Assembly: GCA_029233985.1 (NCBI GenBank)
Contig: JARGOK010000001.1
Coordinates: 374,274 to 409,095, forward strand
DNA from: Candidatus Altimarinota bacterium
Lineage (GTDB): Bacteria > Patescibacteriota > Gracilibacteria > JAUYGZ01
DNA length: 34,822 nt
Reading direction: 5' to 3'
In this document: positions 23,390-31,651 of the stretch, piece after piece
How the letters are laid out: every line of letters starts with the position of its first letter
Position numbering within the stretch: the first letter of the stretch is position 1
Notes under the pieces: model-generated
What the model was told of the DNA's origin: nothing
The model's input: the letters and a program-made list of their open reading frames with translations, nothing else
Databases searched by the model: none
Program-made: the position numbers and the translations under genes

Positions 23390-26077
23390 ATGAAAAAGTC
23401 ACGAGTATGGCGAAATATGCTCCTCATCGCTGTTTTTAGTTTGTTTCTTTCGTTCGTCGTAAATCCTTATAAATTTGAACCTCTTGAAAAAGAGATTCCC
23501 ATTATTACTCCGGTGTGGAACTGGATGCAAGAGTCAAAGGTCAGTCTTGGGTTAGACCTCCAAGGAGGAACGCAGCTTGATTATGAGATAGATCTTCGGC
23601 AGGCAAGAGAGCTCAATAATGACGATGACCCAGACAATGATGTAAATATTGCAGAACTTATTGATGGAGTGAAAGAAGTCATCGAAAAACGTGTGAATAG
23701 CTTGGGTGTGTCTGAACCGAATATTTATATCTCTTCGATAGGAGATGAACAACACATCGTAGTAGAATTGGCTGGTATAAATGATATCTCTGAAGCAAAA
23801 GAGAAAGTTGGGAAAGTCGTCCAACTGGAATTCAAAACGGAAAAAGAAGAAGCTGCACAAGAAGATATTGGTCCTATAAAAGAAAAAGCTGAAGTTTTCT
23901 TGGCTAAAGTAAAAAAAGCTGGAGCTATCGAAGACCTTGAAGCTTTTGCTGAAGATGACCTCATTGCCAATAAAGTGGAATACAAAGAAGACAAAGAAAA
24001 ATACTTGGATCAACTCCCTCAAGGGATCCAAGATGTTATTGATGAATTGGTAGAAGGAGAATTTTACAATGAAGCTCTTTCTGCAAAGGATAATGACTAT
24101 GTTGTCATTGATCAAACACCCGTTCAGCCAGAAGGATTTAATATCATTCGACTTGTTGAATCGAAAAACGAACTCCGAAAACAACCAATAAATGCTGAAA
24201 ATTTTATCGAAGTTCTCGAAGAGCTTGGAGGAACATCTTCTGAGAAGTATGTCCGTGAAGATGAGATTGGTTCTGAAGACCTGACTCTTGAAATCACTAC
24301 ACTAGACCCAAATCAGATCACAGATGTCGTCAAGGACGAGAAAGGATTTACCATTGCAAAGCTCACGTCAAAACTTGAAGCAACAGAAGATGACGATGCA
24401 CAACTTCTTATTTCTCATATTTTGCTCAAAACTGAGCCTGTTGTAGAGCTGAAAATTGCCAAACCAACTGAAGAAATTCCTGAAGATGCGACTGAAGAAG
24501 AGCGACAAGTAATCGAAGCATCGAACCAACTCATTACTGAAGAAAATGAACAAACGGCTAAAGACAATGAAGAAATTGCTGCTCAAAATGCAGAAGCAGA
24601 GGCAAAGAATGAAGATATAAAAACTGATGCTGAAGCTCTTCTTGCTGAAGTAATCGCTGATCCATCAAGATTTGCAGAACTTGCTATAGAGCGTTCTGAA
24701 GATACTGGGAGTGGAGAGAAAGGTGGTGATTTAGGATATGCACTGCCTTCTGCATATGTTCCTGAATTTGCAGAAGCTGCAAAGGCACTCGAAGTAGGAG
24801 ACATCACAAAAGAACTCGTCCAAAGTCAGTTTGGATACCATATCATTCAACTGAATGACAAAAAGAAACCAGAAGAAGAACTCTTTCAATTCGCTGCTAT
24901 TACGATCTGTTATGAAGGAATTGAAGGATGTGAGAGCACTGTTACGGAAGAAGTAGCAAAATCTCAAGCTGATGAAGTCTTGAGACGTGTTCGAGAAGAA
25001 ACTATCTACACAACTGAACGAGTATGGTTTAATACCTTGCCTGATCCTTGGCAAAAAACTGAGTTGGATGCACGATACTTTAGACGAGCTGCTGTAAACT
25101 TTGACCAAACAAGTGGTCGACCTGTTGTGCAGATTGAGTTTAATGAGGAAGGAGGTGAACTCTTTGCAAAACTTACTGAAGAAAATATCAATAAACGAAT
25201 GGGAATTTTTGTTGGAGGAGAATTTATTTCTGCACCAAACATTAATGAAAAAATCACAGGAGGAAGCGCTCAAATCACTCTTGGGATTTCAAATGTACAA
25301 GTTGCTATCCAACAAGCGAATGAACTCGCTCGTAGTCTCAATGCTGGATCTATCCCCGCTCCACTGAAGAAACCAAACGAATTGAATATTGGTGCTTCTC
25401 TCGGAGACGAATCACTTCAGAAAAGCATCCAAGCTGGTATGATCGGTCTTCTGATTCTTGCGGTCTTTATGTTGCTTTACTACCGTATGCAAGGGCTTCT
25501 GGCATGTTGTTCACTCATCGTGTATGGACTATTTTTGACCTTCTTGATCCAGTCTTCTCTCCCTGCTTATTTGGCTCTCATCATTACTTTCACATTATGG
25601 ATATCGTTTGCTTTGAGCTTGTTTAGATCACGGATCGACTTATCCTCAAAGATGCTCTTCTTGTCTCTCAGTATAGTAGGAGTGTACTTTATCTTTAAAG
25701 TCCTTATAACACCGATCGTTCTAACTTTGGCAGGTATAGCTGGTCTCATCCTTTCGATTGGGATGGCCGTAGATGCCAATATCCTGATCTTTGAAAGAAT
25801 GAAGGAAGAATTTAAAACTGGTAAATCATATGTCAATTCTGTGAATGATGGATTTGAAAGAGCTTGGAGTTCTATCTTGGACTCGAATGTTTCTACTCTG
25901 ATCACTTGTGCAATCCTCTACTCTTTTGGAACAAGTATCATCCAAGGATTTTCTATCAACCTCGCAGCTGGAGTCGTGATCTCTATGTTCTCTGCCATCA
26001 CAGTTACAAAGACCTTCATGATGATCTTTGCAGGTACCAAAATAGAAAAGATCAAGTGGCTCTGGAAAAGAAAATAA
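23390..26077 (+). CDS. secD: SecD-type preprotein translocase subunit with inserted parvulin PPIase domain
   Basis: SecD pulls secreted proteins through the Sec channel. The 895-residue protein starts with a membrane helix (7-24) and the P1 beginning (LGLDLQGGTQ). A long insertion follows, with peptidyl-prolyl isomerase (PpiC/parvulin) motifs: ISHILLK (341-347), GSGEKGGDLGYALP (440-453) and FGYHIIQLND (481-490). Two degenerate modules end in GFNIIRLVESK (249-259) and GFTIAKLTSK (319-328). The P1 base resumes at about 558-660 (RPVVQIEFNEEGG, EFISAPNINEKITGGSAQI). The C-terminal helices include the SecD signature GMAVDANILIFERMKEE (791-807). About 50 extra residues with two more hydrophobic helices (about 720-775) sit before it. 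No secF follows. Most SecD proteins are much shorter. Confidence 0.88.
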   Translation: MKKSRVWRNMLLIAVFSLFLSFVVNPYKFEPLEKEIPIITPVWNWMQESKVSLGLDLQGGTQLDYEIDLRQARELNNDDDPDNDVNIAELIDGVKEVIEKRVNSLGVSEPNIYISSIGDEQHIVVELAGINDISEAKEKVGKVVQLEFKTEKEEAAQEDIGPIKEKAEVFLAKVKKAGAIEDLEAFAEDDLIANKVEYKEDKEKYLDQLPQGIQDVIDELVEGEFYNEALSAKDNDYVVIDQTPVQPEGFNIIRLVESKNELRKQPINAENFIEVLEELGGTSSEKYVREDEIGSEDLTLEITTLDPNQITDVVKDEKGFTIAKLTSKLEATEDDDAQLLISHILLKTEPVVELKIAKPTEEIPEDATEEERQVIEASNQLITEENEQTAKDNEEIAAQNAEAEAKNEDIKTDAEALLAEVIADPSRFAELAIERSEDTGSGEKGGDLGYALPSAYVPEFAEAAKALEVGDITKELVQSQFGYHIIQLNDKKKPEEELFQFAAITICYEGIEGCESTVTEEVAKSQADEVLRRVREETIYTTERVWFNTLPDPWQKTELDARYFRRAAVNFDQTSGRPVVQIEFNEEGGELFAKLTEENINKRMGIFVGGEFISAPNINEKITGGSAQITLGISNVQVAIQQANELARSLNAGSIPAPLKKPNELNIGASLGDESLQKSIQAGMIGLLILAVFMLLYYRMQGLLACCSLIVYGLFLTFLIQSSLPAYLALIITFTLWISFALSLFRSRIDLSSKMLFLSLSIVGVYFIFKVLITPIVLTLAGIAGLILSIGMAVDANILIFERMKEEFKTGKSYVNSVNDGFERAWSSILDSNVSTLITCAILYSFGTSIIQGFSINLAAGVVISMFSAITVTKTFMMIFAGTKIEKIKWLWKRK

Positions 26078-26106
26078 ATAGAATGAATGTATAGATGGAA
26101 TGAAAT

Positions 26107-26141
26107 AAAAAAGACCTCAGTATATCACTGAGGTCTTTTTT
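26107..26141. terminator. bidirectional intrinsic terminator between secD and the PUR-domain gene
   Basis: A 15-bp perfect stem pairs A-run-GACCTCAGT (26107-26121) with its complement ACTGAGGTC-T-run (26127-26141) around the loop ATATC. The A and T runs on both sides make it work for both secD (plus) and the convergent 98-aa gene (minus). Confidence 0.92.
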
Positions 26142-26161
26142 ATTTTGTGTAAAAAGAGCAA

Positions 26162-26458
26162 TTACATAAAAGATTTGATCTCTTGGAGCGCACTGATCAT
26201 TTCATCGATGTCTTCTCCATCAAACATAATGGTAGACCGCTGCCCTCCACGAGAAAGCTCTGAGACCTTTACGAACTTTCCATTGTGACTTTCTTTCAGA
26301 TCAAAATAAAAGGTTCTTTGTCGCCCTCGAACTTTTACATGTTGTAATTCTGATGCATACCCTCCCTTTCCTTGGCTCTCAGATGGAACTGGAACAGGTA
26401 CTGTGTCGGTATCAGGAACATCTGCAAAATTGTCATCAGCTAGGTCATCGTCAAACAT
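26162..26458 (-). CDS. PUR-domain (DUF3276-like) nucleic-acid-binding protein
   Basis: A 98-residue protein with an acidic, Asp/Pro-rich N-terminus (about 1-30) and one C-terminal PUR-like repeat. VRGRQRTFYFDLKESHNGKF, then VKVSELSRGG and STIMFDGEDIDEMISALQEI, give the beta-beta-beta-beta-alpha pattern of the bacterial PUR-alpha/DUF3276 family. These bind single-stranded or purine-rich nucleic acids, probably as dimers. It is convergent with secD across a shared terminator and divergent from the beta-CASP gene, with which a role in RNA metabolism would fit. Confidence 0.72.
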   Translation of the reverse strand: MFDDDLADDNFADVPDTDTVPVPVPSESQGKGGYASELQHVKVRGRQRTFYFDLKESHNGKFVKVSELSRGGQRSTIMFDGEDIDEMISALQEIKSFM

Positions 26459-26547
26459 AGAGAAGTGTTAGAAACTAAAATAACATATTCTTTAAACCAT
26501 GAAATAGCCTCTGCTACAAGTAAAATCTGCCTTTTGAAGGATCTTCA

Positions 26548-26556
26548 TGGTATAAT
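26548..26556 (+). promoter_or_regulatory. extended -10 promoter of the beta-CASP gene
   Basis: TGGTATAAT is the extended -10 consensus. The start would be near 26563, about 31 nt before the ATG at 26594. A clear -35 at 17 bases is not seen, which is usual for extended -10 promoters. Confidence 0.6.
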
Positions 26557-26593
26557 GAAATGAAGTGGTTATTATCATTTATAAAAAAATCGT

Positions 26594-28015
26594 ATGTCAG
26601 AAACAACACAAGGACTCAATATTAGCTTTCATGGTGCTGCTGGAGAAGTTACAGGAAGTAAGCATCTGATCACAACCCCAGCAGGATCAAAAATCCTCCT
26701 AGATTGTGGGCTCTTTCAAGGGAAACGTGTAGAAGCTGCTGAAAAGAACAAGGAATTTGGTTTTGACCCTTCTGACATCGACGCTGTGCTCCTCTCCCAC
26801 GCACATATCGATCACAGTGGTCTTTTGCCAAAACTGGCGAAAGATGGCTTTAGTGGAAAAATATACACTACTGACGGAACAATGGACCTTTGTGATGCTA
26901 TGCTCCATGATAGCGCACGTATACAAGAAGAAGACGAAGCTTACTTTAACAGAAACAAGGACACGCTCCCTGATACCTTTGTCAAAAGAGAGCCTTTGTA
27001 TCGTACAGAAGATGTCGACCGAGTCCTTAAGCAATTTGTAGGAGTCAAGTATCGAGAAAAGATTCAAGTGACACCAGATATCGAAGCGGAATTTTATGAT
27101 GCTGGTCATGTTTTTGGTTCAGGAGTTATTAAGCTCACTATTGATACACCAGAAGGCTACAAAAAGCTTATCTTCACGGGGGATCTCGGACGACACGATA
27201 TGCCGATCTTGAATGATCCAGAGTATGCTGGTGAAGCGGACTATCTTTTGATTGAAAGTACGTATGGAGATAGGGCTCATGAGGGTGTTAGTACACTGAA
27301 AGAAGACCTTGCCGAAATAATCAATAAAACTGTCGAACGAGGCGGGAAAATTTTCATCCCAGTGTTTGCTCTTGAACGTACTCAGGAAATGATCCTTAGA
27401 CTCGAGGAGCTCATGTATGATAAAAAGATTCCAAGCCTAGATATATTTATCGATAGTCCCCTCGCCGGAAAGCTGACTAAGGTCTTTGAACAGCATCCAG
27501 AGTATTACGATGAGGATATGAAAGAACGACACGCAAGAAACCCACAGGTTTTTTCATTTGAGAACCTAAAATTCACCGAAAGTGTTGAGGAGTCTAAGGA
27601 GCTTAATTTTATAAGGAAGCCATGTATTATTATGGCTGGTTCTGGAATGATGGAAAATGGTCGGATCAGACATCATTTGAAATTCAATATCGAAAACGAA
27701 AAAAACTCTCTCCTTGTTGTAGGCTACCAAGCCGTAGAAACTCTCGGACGGAAAATTGTTGAAGGCCAAAAAAGTGTTCCGATCTTAGGTCATGATTTTG
27801 AAGTAAAGCTCGAACTCAAGATTTTCAAATCGATGAGTGCCCATGCTGATATGCATGCCCTGGACAAATATGTACAGTCCGTAAAGGGCCTTAAAAAGGT
27901 TATTCTCATCCATGGAGAGCAGGATTCTCGTGAAGCCTTTGCTGAACGGATAAAATCTATGGATCTTGGGGCTGACATTGTGATGCCAACCATAGGTGAA
28001 AAAATAGATCTTTAA
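26594..28015 (+). CDS. metallo-beta-lactamase/beta-CASP ribonuclease
   Basis: A 473-residue RNA-processing nuclease of the beta-CASP class (CPSF73/TTHA0252-like). All family motifs are visible: metal ligands SHAHIDHSG (H69, H71, D73, H74), AGHVFGSG, FTGDLGR, the beta-CASP segment from ESTYGDR and IFIPVFALERTQEMI to IDSPLAGKL, MAGSGMMENGRIRHHL, and the late SAHADMHALDKYV. Length matches the family. These enzymes work as endonucleases and 5'-3' exonucleases in mRNA decay. It ends with TAA overlapping by four bases the convergent 95-aa gene. It has an extended -10 promoter and is divergent from the PUR gene. Confidence 0.93.
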   Translation: MSETTQGLNISFHGAAGEVTGSKHLITTPAGSKILLDCGLFQGKRVEAAEKNKEFGFDPSDIDAVLLSHAHIDHSGLLPKLAKDGFSGKIYTTDGTMDLCDAMLHDSARIQEEDEAYFNRNKDTLPDTFVKREPLYRTEDVDRVLKQFVGVKYREKIQVTPDIEAEFYDAGHVFGSGVIKLTIDTPEGYKKLIFTGDLGRHDMPILNDPEYAGEADYLLIESTYGDRAHEGVSTLKEDLAEIINKTVERGGKIFIPVFALERTQEMILRLEELMYDKKIPSLDIFIDSPLAGKLTKVFEQHPEYYDEDMKERHARNPQVFSFENLKFTESVEESKELNFIRKPCIIMAGSGMMENGRIRHHLKFNIENEKNSLLVVGYQAVETLGRKIVEGQKSVPILGHDFEVKLELKIFKSMSAHADMHALDKYVQSVKGLKKVILIHGEQDSREAFAERIKSMDLGADIVMPTIGEKIDL

Positions 28016-28299
28016 GCGCTTTTATCAAAGAAACTTAGAAAACTATAACCAAGTTGCCTCAAAAAACCCAGGCGGCTTTCAGGTGTAATTTCTTTAGGAG
28101 ATGATTCAACAACAGCTTGAATATCTTTTGAAGTGTTATTTTGTCTTTTTAAAATTTCTGATTCTGTGTTTGCTGTTGCTTCAATTCTATATTCTTGAAC
28201 TGAGTCTTTATGTGTCTTTGCAGGGCCGATTGCAACATTTATTTCTCTTTCATACCGAGAAACAATGTCTAGATGCTTACTGTTGTAAAAATCATTCAT
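28012..28299 (-). CDS. hypothetical protein, 95 aa
   Basis: A soluble protein rich in Glu, Ser and Lys without recognised domains. Its C-terminus is more hydrophobic and aromatic (RLGFLRQLGYSFLSFF), suggesting an amphipathic or membrane-binding tail. The stop overlaps the stop of the beta-CASP gene by four bases. It may be a real small gene, since it has a normal ATG and a sensible composition, but no homology can be claimed. Confidence 0.5.
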   Translation of the reverse strand: MNDFYNSKHLDIVSRYEREINVAIGPAKTHKDSVQEYRIEATANTESEILKRQNNTSKDIQAVVESSPKEITPESRLGFLRQLGYSFLSFFDKSA

Positions 28300-28392
28300 A
28301 TGGGAATATAATTCATTAATTTTTCTACACTATACAACAAAACCCTTATTCTACAAAAATAAACCCTGAGTACTGATGACTTTAAGAAAGTG

Positions 28393-28469
28393 TGGTGGGC
28401 GATGGAAGACTTGAACTTCCGACCTCGACATTATCAGTGTCGCACTCTAACCAACTGAGCTAATCGCCC
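28393..28469 (-). tRNA. tRNA-Ile (anticodon GAU), CCA encoded
   Basis: On the minus strand the acceptor GGGCGAT pairs with ATCGCCC, followed by A and an encoded CCA. The D-arm is AGCTCAGTTGGTTAGAG, the anticodon stem CGACA/TGTCG holds the loop CTGATAA with anticodon GAT, and the T-arm contains GTTCAAGTC. No intron. It lies just downstream of a small gene on the same strand. Confidence 0.97.
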
Positions 28470-28524
28470 TCGAACATGCTGAAAAAAATACAGCAGAGAA
28501 ATTATAGAGTCTGAATCAGTAAAA

Positions 28525-29622
28525 TCAAGCTTTTATTGTCTGAGAAACAAGAACATCAAATTTCTTCATTTGTTCTTTCCAGGTAAGATTGGATTTCAGC
28601 CACTCATCAGCTTCTTTTAGGACTTCATCTGAGTCGACGATATTGATAATCTCTTCAAGGACAGATTCAGGGTCTGATGGTACCCAGCTTTTGCAATGAC
28701 TACTTTGCTGAATGATTTCTCTAGGACCACCTTGATCAGCTGCGAATACCGTGCATCCTGCTGCCATACCTTCCAGTATGACACGTCCAAGTGGCTCAGG
28801 CTCTATAGAACTATGGATAAGCCCCTTCCAAGAGGCCATTTCCCTCATGATCTTTGGGTTGTGTGATTGAACCGAAAATGAATCCTCAAGTCCTAATTTA
28901 GAAATAAGCTGGAGACACATGTCGCGGTACTGAAGTGATTCTTTTTTTCCATCGTAAACTGAAGCGACAAGGGTAAAGGAGACCATGGGTCTTACATCGT
29001 GAATTTTTTTTGCCAATTGGATAAACTGTTCTTGTCCCTTCCAAGGGATCCACTTCCCCACCATCCCAAATGTCTTCTTTTTTGGTCGCTTGATAAGTTC
29101 ACGAAGTTGTCTGCTTTCAATGCCAAAAGGATACATTACCTGAAATTTTTCTTTTTTTTCTGTGAATTGTGAATAGTGTTCCTTCACAAAATGTGAGCAA
29201 CATAAAATAAGACGAGGGTGCTGAAGGAATTTTTTAAGAAGAAATTTTGGGAAAGTCAAATCATGGCCAAGCCAAATGAGAGGAATTTTTAGATTTGAAG
29301 CAATTTTTGAAACAAGTATGTGAGTACGGACAGTATTTGAAATAAGAATATCAGGTTTGTATTCTTGGATTTTTTCCTGGAGTTCCTTTTTGGACTTTCG
29401 GTACCTGAAAAAGGTTCTCAATCCAATGGGCTTTAGTCTAGGGAGATCCTGATGAATGAGCTTTACCTGAGAGTTCTGATAAAGCTTCCTGTAGTCATCC
29501 GAACCATCATGAAGGAGTGTTATTTCATGTTCTGAAAAGTCAGCATAGTGTGTGAGAAGTTCAGAAAAAAATCTCTCAGCTCCACCCATATGTTCTCCTT
29601 GGTCTAGTGCAAGTATTTTCAT
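28525..29622 (-). CDS. glycosyltransferase, family 4 (GT-B)
   Basis: A 365-residue enzyme that likely adds a sugar to a surface glycan. It has the GT-B fold: an N-terminal acceptor domain starting with LALDQGEHMGGAERFFSELL and a C-terminal Rossmann domain with FGMVGKWIPWKGQEQFI. The GT4 donor-binding E-x7-E region reads EPLGRVILEGMAAG. No membrane anchor. The stop is TGA. The start overlaps the upstream glycosyltransferase by four bases (ATGA), so the two are translationally coupled. The donor is unknown. Confidence 0.93.
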   Translation of the reverse strand: MKILALDQGEHMGGAERFFSELLTHYADFSEHEITLLHDGSDDYRKLYQNSQVKLIHQDLPRLKPIGLRTFFRYRKSKKELQEKIQEYKPDILISNTVRTHILVSKIASNLKIPLIWLGHDLTFPKFLLKKFLQHPRLILCCSHFVKEHYSQFTEKKEKFQVMYPFGIESRQLRELIKRPKKKTFGMVGKWIPWKGQEQFIQLAKKIHDVRPMVSFTLVASVYDGKKESLQYRDMCLQLISKLGLEDSFSVQSHNPKIMREMASWKGLIHSSIEPEPLGRVILEGMAAGCTVFAADQGGPREIIQQSSHCKSWVPSDPESVLEEIINIVDSDEVLKEADEWLKSNLTWKEQMKKFDVLVSQTIKA

Positions 29623-30755
29623 GAGCTGCGGAGGATAAGAGATTCGTAAAGCTTGAGCATGATGGGAAGATTAAATTTTTCCCGAGCGGTTTTTTTTCCA
29701 TTCTCAGACAACTCTTCAGATTCTAAGGCTATAAGAATCTTGTGAGACAAATTAACTGAGTTTTGAGCATCTGCAAAAACAGCATCTTTCCTGTCTTCTA
29801 AATACGAAACTATTCCACAAGGTTTTGTTACTACGAGTTTACACCCTGCTGCAAGTGCCTCAGCAGAATTGAGACTAAAGGTTTCATTGGAATCTTCTGA
29901 TGAGCAGACAAATACTTCTGCTTTTCTGAGAAGACTGTACCAATTCTCTTTTTTGAGATAATTAAGATGCTCAATACTGAAATACCCAACACATGTATTC
30001 ATTTTTTTCTTTACTTCTGACTCTAATTTTCCATTTCCTATGATGACTATTTTTTTTTCTGATTTTTGAGGAAGATACTCGAGTGATTCTATGAAATCGA
30101 GCACGCCTTTTTTTTTGATCAAACGATTTGCATAGACTATCAGTCCTTTTTCCTTTTGAACCTGAACTGACTGGATACCTGAGACATCAACTCCGTTGAC
30201 AATCTCAGTGAGACAACCTGACGAAATGCCAAATGAGAGAAGCGCCTCCTCATTATTCTTACTAATGGGAACGATCTGTACTGACTTTGAATTTTTACAG
30301 TAGAGATATTTCCAAGGACTCTTCATTAACCACCCTCTGATCTCCTGATGCTCTACCCAAGTCACAGGAACACTCTGAGATACTGCAAGTGGGCTCAAAA
30401 AGAGCTTCTCATTGAGTGACAAACAATAGAGGGCCTTTATGTCATATGTGGTACTCAGCTGATTGTAAGCTCTTCGGAGGTTGATTATTATGAACGGAAA
30501 TAGAACGAGTGATCTTAATAACTCCCACCAAGTCACAATCATCTTGCCACCCCAGACCTTCATGGTATGAAAACCTTCATCCTTCATTTTCTTTAGCAAC
30601 ACTTCACAACTTCCCATGAAGACCACTTCATACCCCTGTAAAGACATATGACGAGCGATTTGAATCGTATGCGACTCTTCTCCACCCCACTGAGATTCGT
30701 AGGGGAAACGGGTGATGACGATGGCTGACTTTTTCTCTGAAGAGTTCAAAAGCAC
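29619..30755 (-). CDS. glycosyltransferase, family 4 (GT-B)
   Basis: A second 378-residue GT-B enzyme. The N-terminal domain has TRFPYESQWGGEESHTIQ and the C-terminal domain has YANRLIKKKGVLDFIESLEY and VFVCSSEDSNETFSLNSAEA, which includes the E-x7-E pair (ETFSLNSAE). A hydrophobic stretch (LLRSLVLFPFIIINL) in the N-terminal half may hold it to the inner membrane. The start codon is GTG at 30755, 12 bases after the stop of the small membrane gene. It belongs to a three-gene operon with the next glycosyltransferase. Confidence 0.92.
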   Translation of the reverse strand: MLLNSSEKKSAIVITRFPYESQWGGEESHTIQIARHMSLQGYEVVFMGSCEVLLKKMKDEGFHTMKVWGGKMIVTWWELLRSLVLFPFIIINLRRAYNQLSTTYDIKALYCLSLNEKLFLSPLAVSQSVPVTWVEHQEIRGWLMKSPWKYLYCKNSKSVQIVPISKNNEEALLSFGISSGCLTEIVNGVDVSGIQSVQVQKEKGLIVYANRLIKKKGVLDFIESLEYLPQKSEKKIVIIGNGKLESEVKKKMNTCVGYFSIEHLNYLKKENWYSLLRKAEVFVCSSEDSNETFSLNSAEALAAGCKLVVTKPCGIVSYLEDRKDAVFADAQNSVNLSHKILIALESEELSENGKKTAREKFNLPIMLKLYESLILRSS

Positions 30756-30767
30756 GGGGTAAGGGAT

Positions 30768-30974
30768 CTATTCTGTTATTTCTTCTGAACCATCCATAAA
30801 GAGACAGAGGTACTCATGGGTATAGCTTTCTTCGGTAAACTCCTCCTTCGCTCCATCACAAAGCCTCTTGAGGCTTTTCTCGATTACGAATTCATCAAAC
30901 AGAGGGGTAAACCAATACGTAGCGATGAGAACTGAGAGCAAACCTGCAACAACAGTTGAGACAATCTTATTCAT
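30768..30974 (-). CDS. small single-pass membrane protein heading the glycosyltransferase operon
   Basis: About 68 residues starting MNKIVSTVVAGLLSV, with one N-terminal membrane helix (about 3-20) and an acidic, Cys-containing C-terminal part. A promoter at 30997-31025 would start transcription near 30990, downstream of the more upstream ATG (30995). The start at 30974 is therefore favoured. No known family. Possibly a membrane anchor or regulator of the glycosyltransferases. Confidence 0.6.
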   Translation of the reverse strand: MNKIVSTVVAGLLSVLIATYWFTPLFDEFVIEKSLKRLCDGAKEEFTEESYTHEYLCLFMDGSEEITE

Positions 30975-30996
30975 AGAGATAGTTATTATCTGCATG

Positions 30997-31025
30997 AGTA
31001 TACGATTGTTTTACCAGAAGGACAA
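30997..31025 (-). promoter_or_regulatory. promoter of the glycosyltransferase operon
   Basis: On the minus strand TTGTCC (31025-31020) and TATACT (31002-30997) are separated by 17 bases. This near-consensus promoter decides the start of the small membrane protein, as its transcript would begin past the ATG at 30995. Confidence 0.65.
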
Positions 31026-31047
31026 ACGATCAATCTGAGAAAAAACC

Positions 31048-31075
31048 TTGTTTTTAGTTCCAGAACAGGTAAAAT
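31048..31075 (+). promoter_or_regulatory. possible promoter of tRNA-Val
   Basis: TTGTTT (31048-31053) and TAAAAT (31070-31075) are 16 bases apart. The start would be near 31082, about 42 bases before the tRNA. Confidence 0.45.
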
Positions 31076-31123
31076 CTCTTTGATGTCGAGGTGCACAAGG
31101 TGCCTCACAGAACCTTTCTTATC

Positions 31124-31200
31124 GGGCGCATAGCTCAGTTGGCTAGAGCACCTCGTTTACACCGAGGGGGTCAGGAGTTCGAGTCTCTTTGCGCCCACCA
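31124..31200 (+). tRNA. tRNA-Val (anticodon UAC), CCA encoded
   Basis: The acceptor GGGCGCA pairs with TGCGCCC, followed by A and encoded CCA. The D-arm is AGCTCAGTTGGCTAGAG, the anticodon stem CCTCG/CGAGG holds loop TTTACAC with anticodon TAC, and the T-loop is TTCGAGT. No intron is present. Confidence 0.97.
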
Positions 31201-31202
31201 TT

Positions 31203-31315
31203 CTTCGCTTGAGAAGGATGCCGTACCGTAGCTTTAGCGAAGGACGGCTCTTATTGCTTTCTATAAGGATTATTTACCGCAAGCTTCGGATCGGCAGGCT
31301 ATTTTTGTGGAAAAT
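31203..31315 (+). repeat. CTTCGC/GAAGGAC-type repeat ahead of the GIY-YIG gene
   Basis: CTTCGCTTGAGAAGGATGCC, GTAGCTTTAGCGAAGGACGG and CGCAAGCTTCGGATCGGCAG are related units with TTCG, GCTTTAGCG and GAAGGA. A similar unit, CTACGCTAAAGCTTCGAAGG, occurs in the gap at 490-585. GIY-YIG genes of CPR often carry such a leader, and the two may move together. Confidence 0.4.
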
Positions 31316-31651
31316 ATGCATTACGTTTATATACTTAGAAGCAAGAACCACCCAAGCCGTTTATACACGGGACATACCAGGGATATCAAAGAAAGGATTG
31401 CTCACCATAACAACGGCTCGTCTCCTCATACCAGCAAATATAAACTATGGGGTATTGTTCATCTCTCAACTTCTACTGATGAACAAAAAGCTCGTGGCTT
31501 TGAAAAATACCTTAAGACGGCGTCTGGGAAAGCCTTCAGAAACAAACGCCTCATTTGCCCCTCCTACTCTTCTGTAATCACCGGCAACTCAGGCCCCAAT
31601 AAAGACGTCATGATGAATGCAACGGCAGGAGCGGTAAACCAAAAGTTGTAA
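31316..31651 (+). CDS. GIY-YIG domain protein, C-terminus run into neighbouring gene
   Basis: A small GIY-YIG nuclease-like protein (UvrC-N/YhbQ class). MHYVYILRSKN gives the GIY-equivalent (VYI), RLYTGHTRDIKERIAHHN the YIG-equivalent (YTG) with the conserved Arg. SPHTSKYKLWGIVHL and ARGFEKYLKTASGKAFRNKR complete the domain, about 80 residues in all. Family members usually stop just after this Lys/Arg tail. Here no stop follows and the frame continues about 30 residues over the 3' end of the convergent membrane gene, ending with TAA at 31651. The tail sequence is therefore an accident of overlap. Domain limits are about 31316-31555. Confidence 0.78.
   Translation: MHYVYILRSKNHPSRLYTGHTRDIKERIAHHNNGSSPHTSKYKLWGIVHLSTSTDEQKARGFEKYLKTASGKAFRNKRLICPSYSSVITGNSGPNKDVMMNATAGAVNQKL

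Noticed and set aside
23552-24184. 210-codon frame antisense to secD
   Set aside because: It has Phe/Ile-rich shadow composition, opposite a clear SecD coding region.
28525-30755. UGA=Gly genetic code as in Gracilibacteria
   Set aside because: Both glycosyltransferases end at UGA in the expected place, one in an ATGA overlap, and no gene needs UGA read as glycine.
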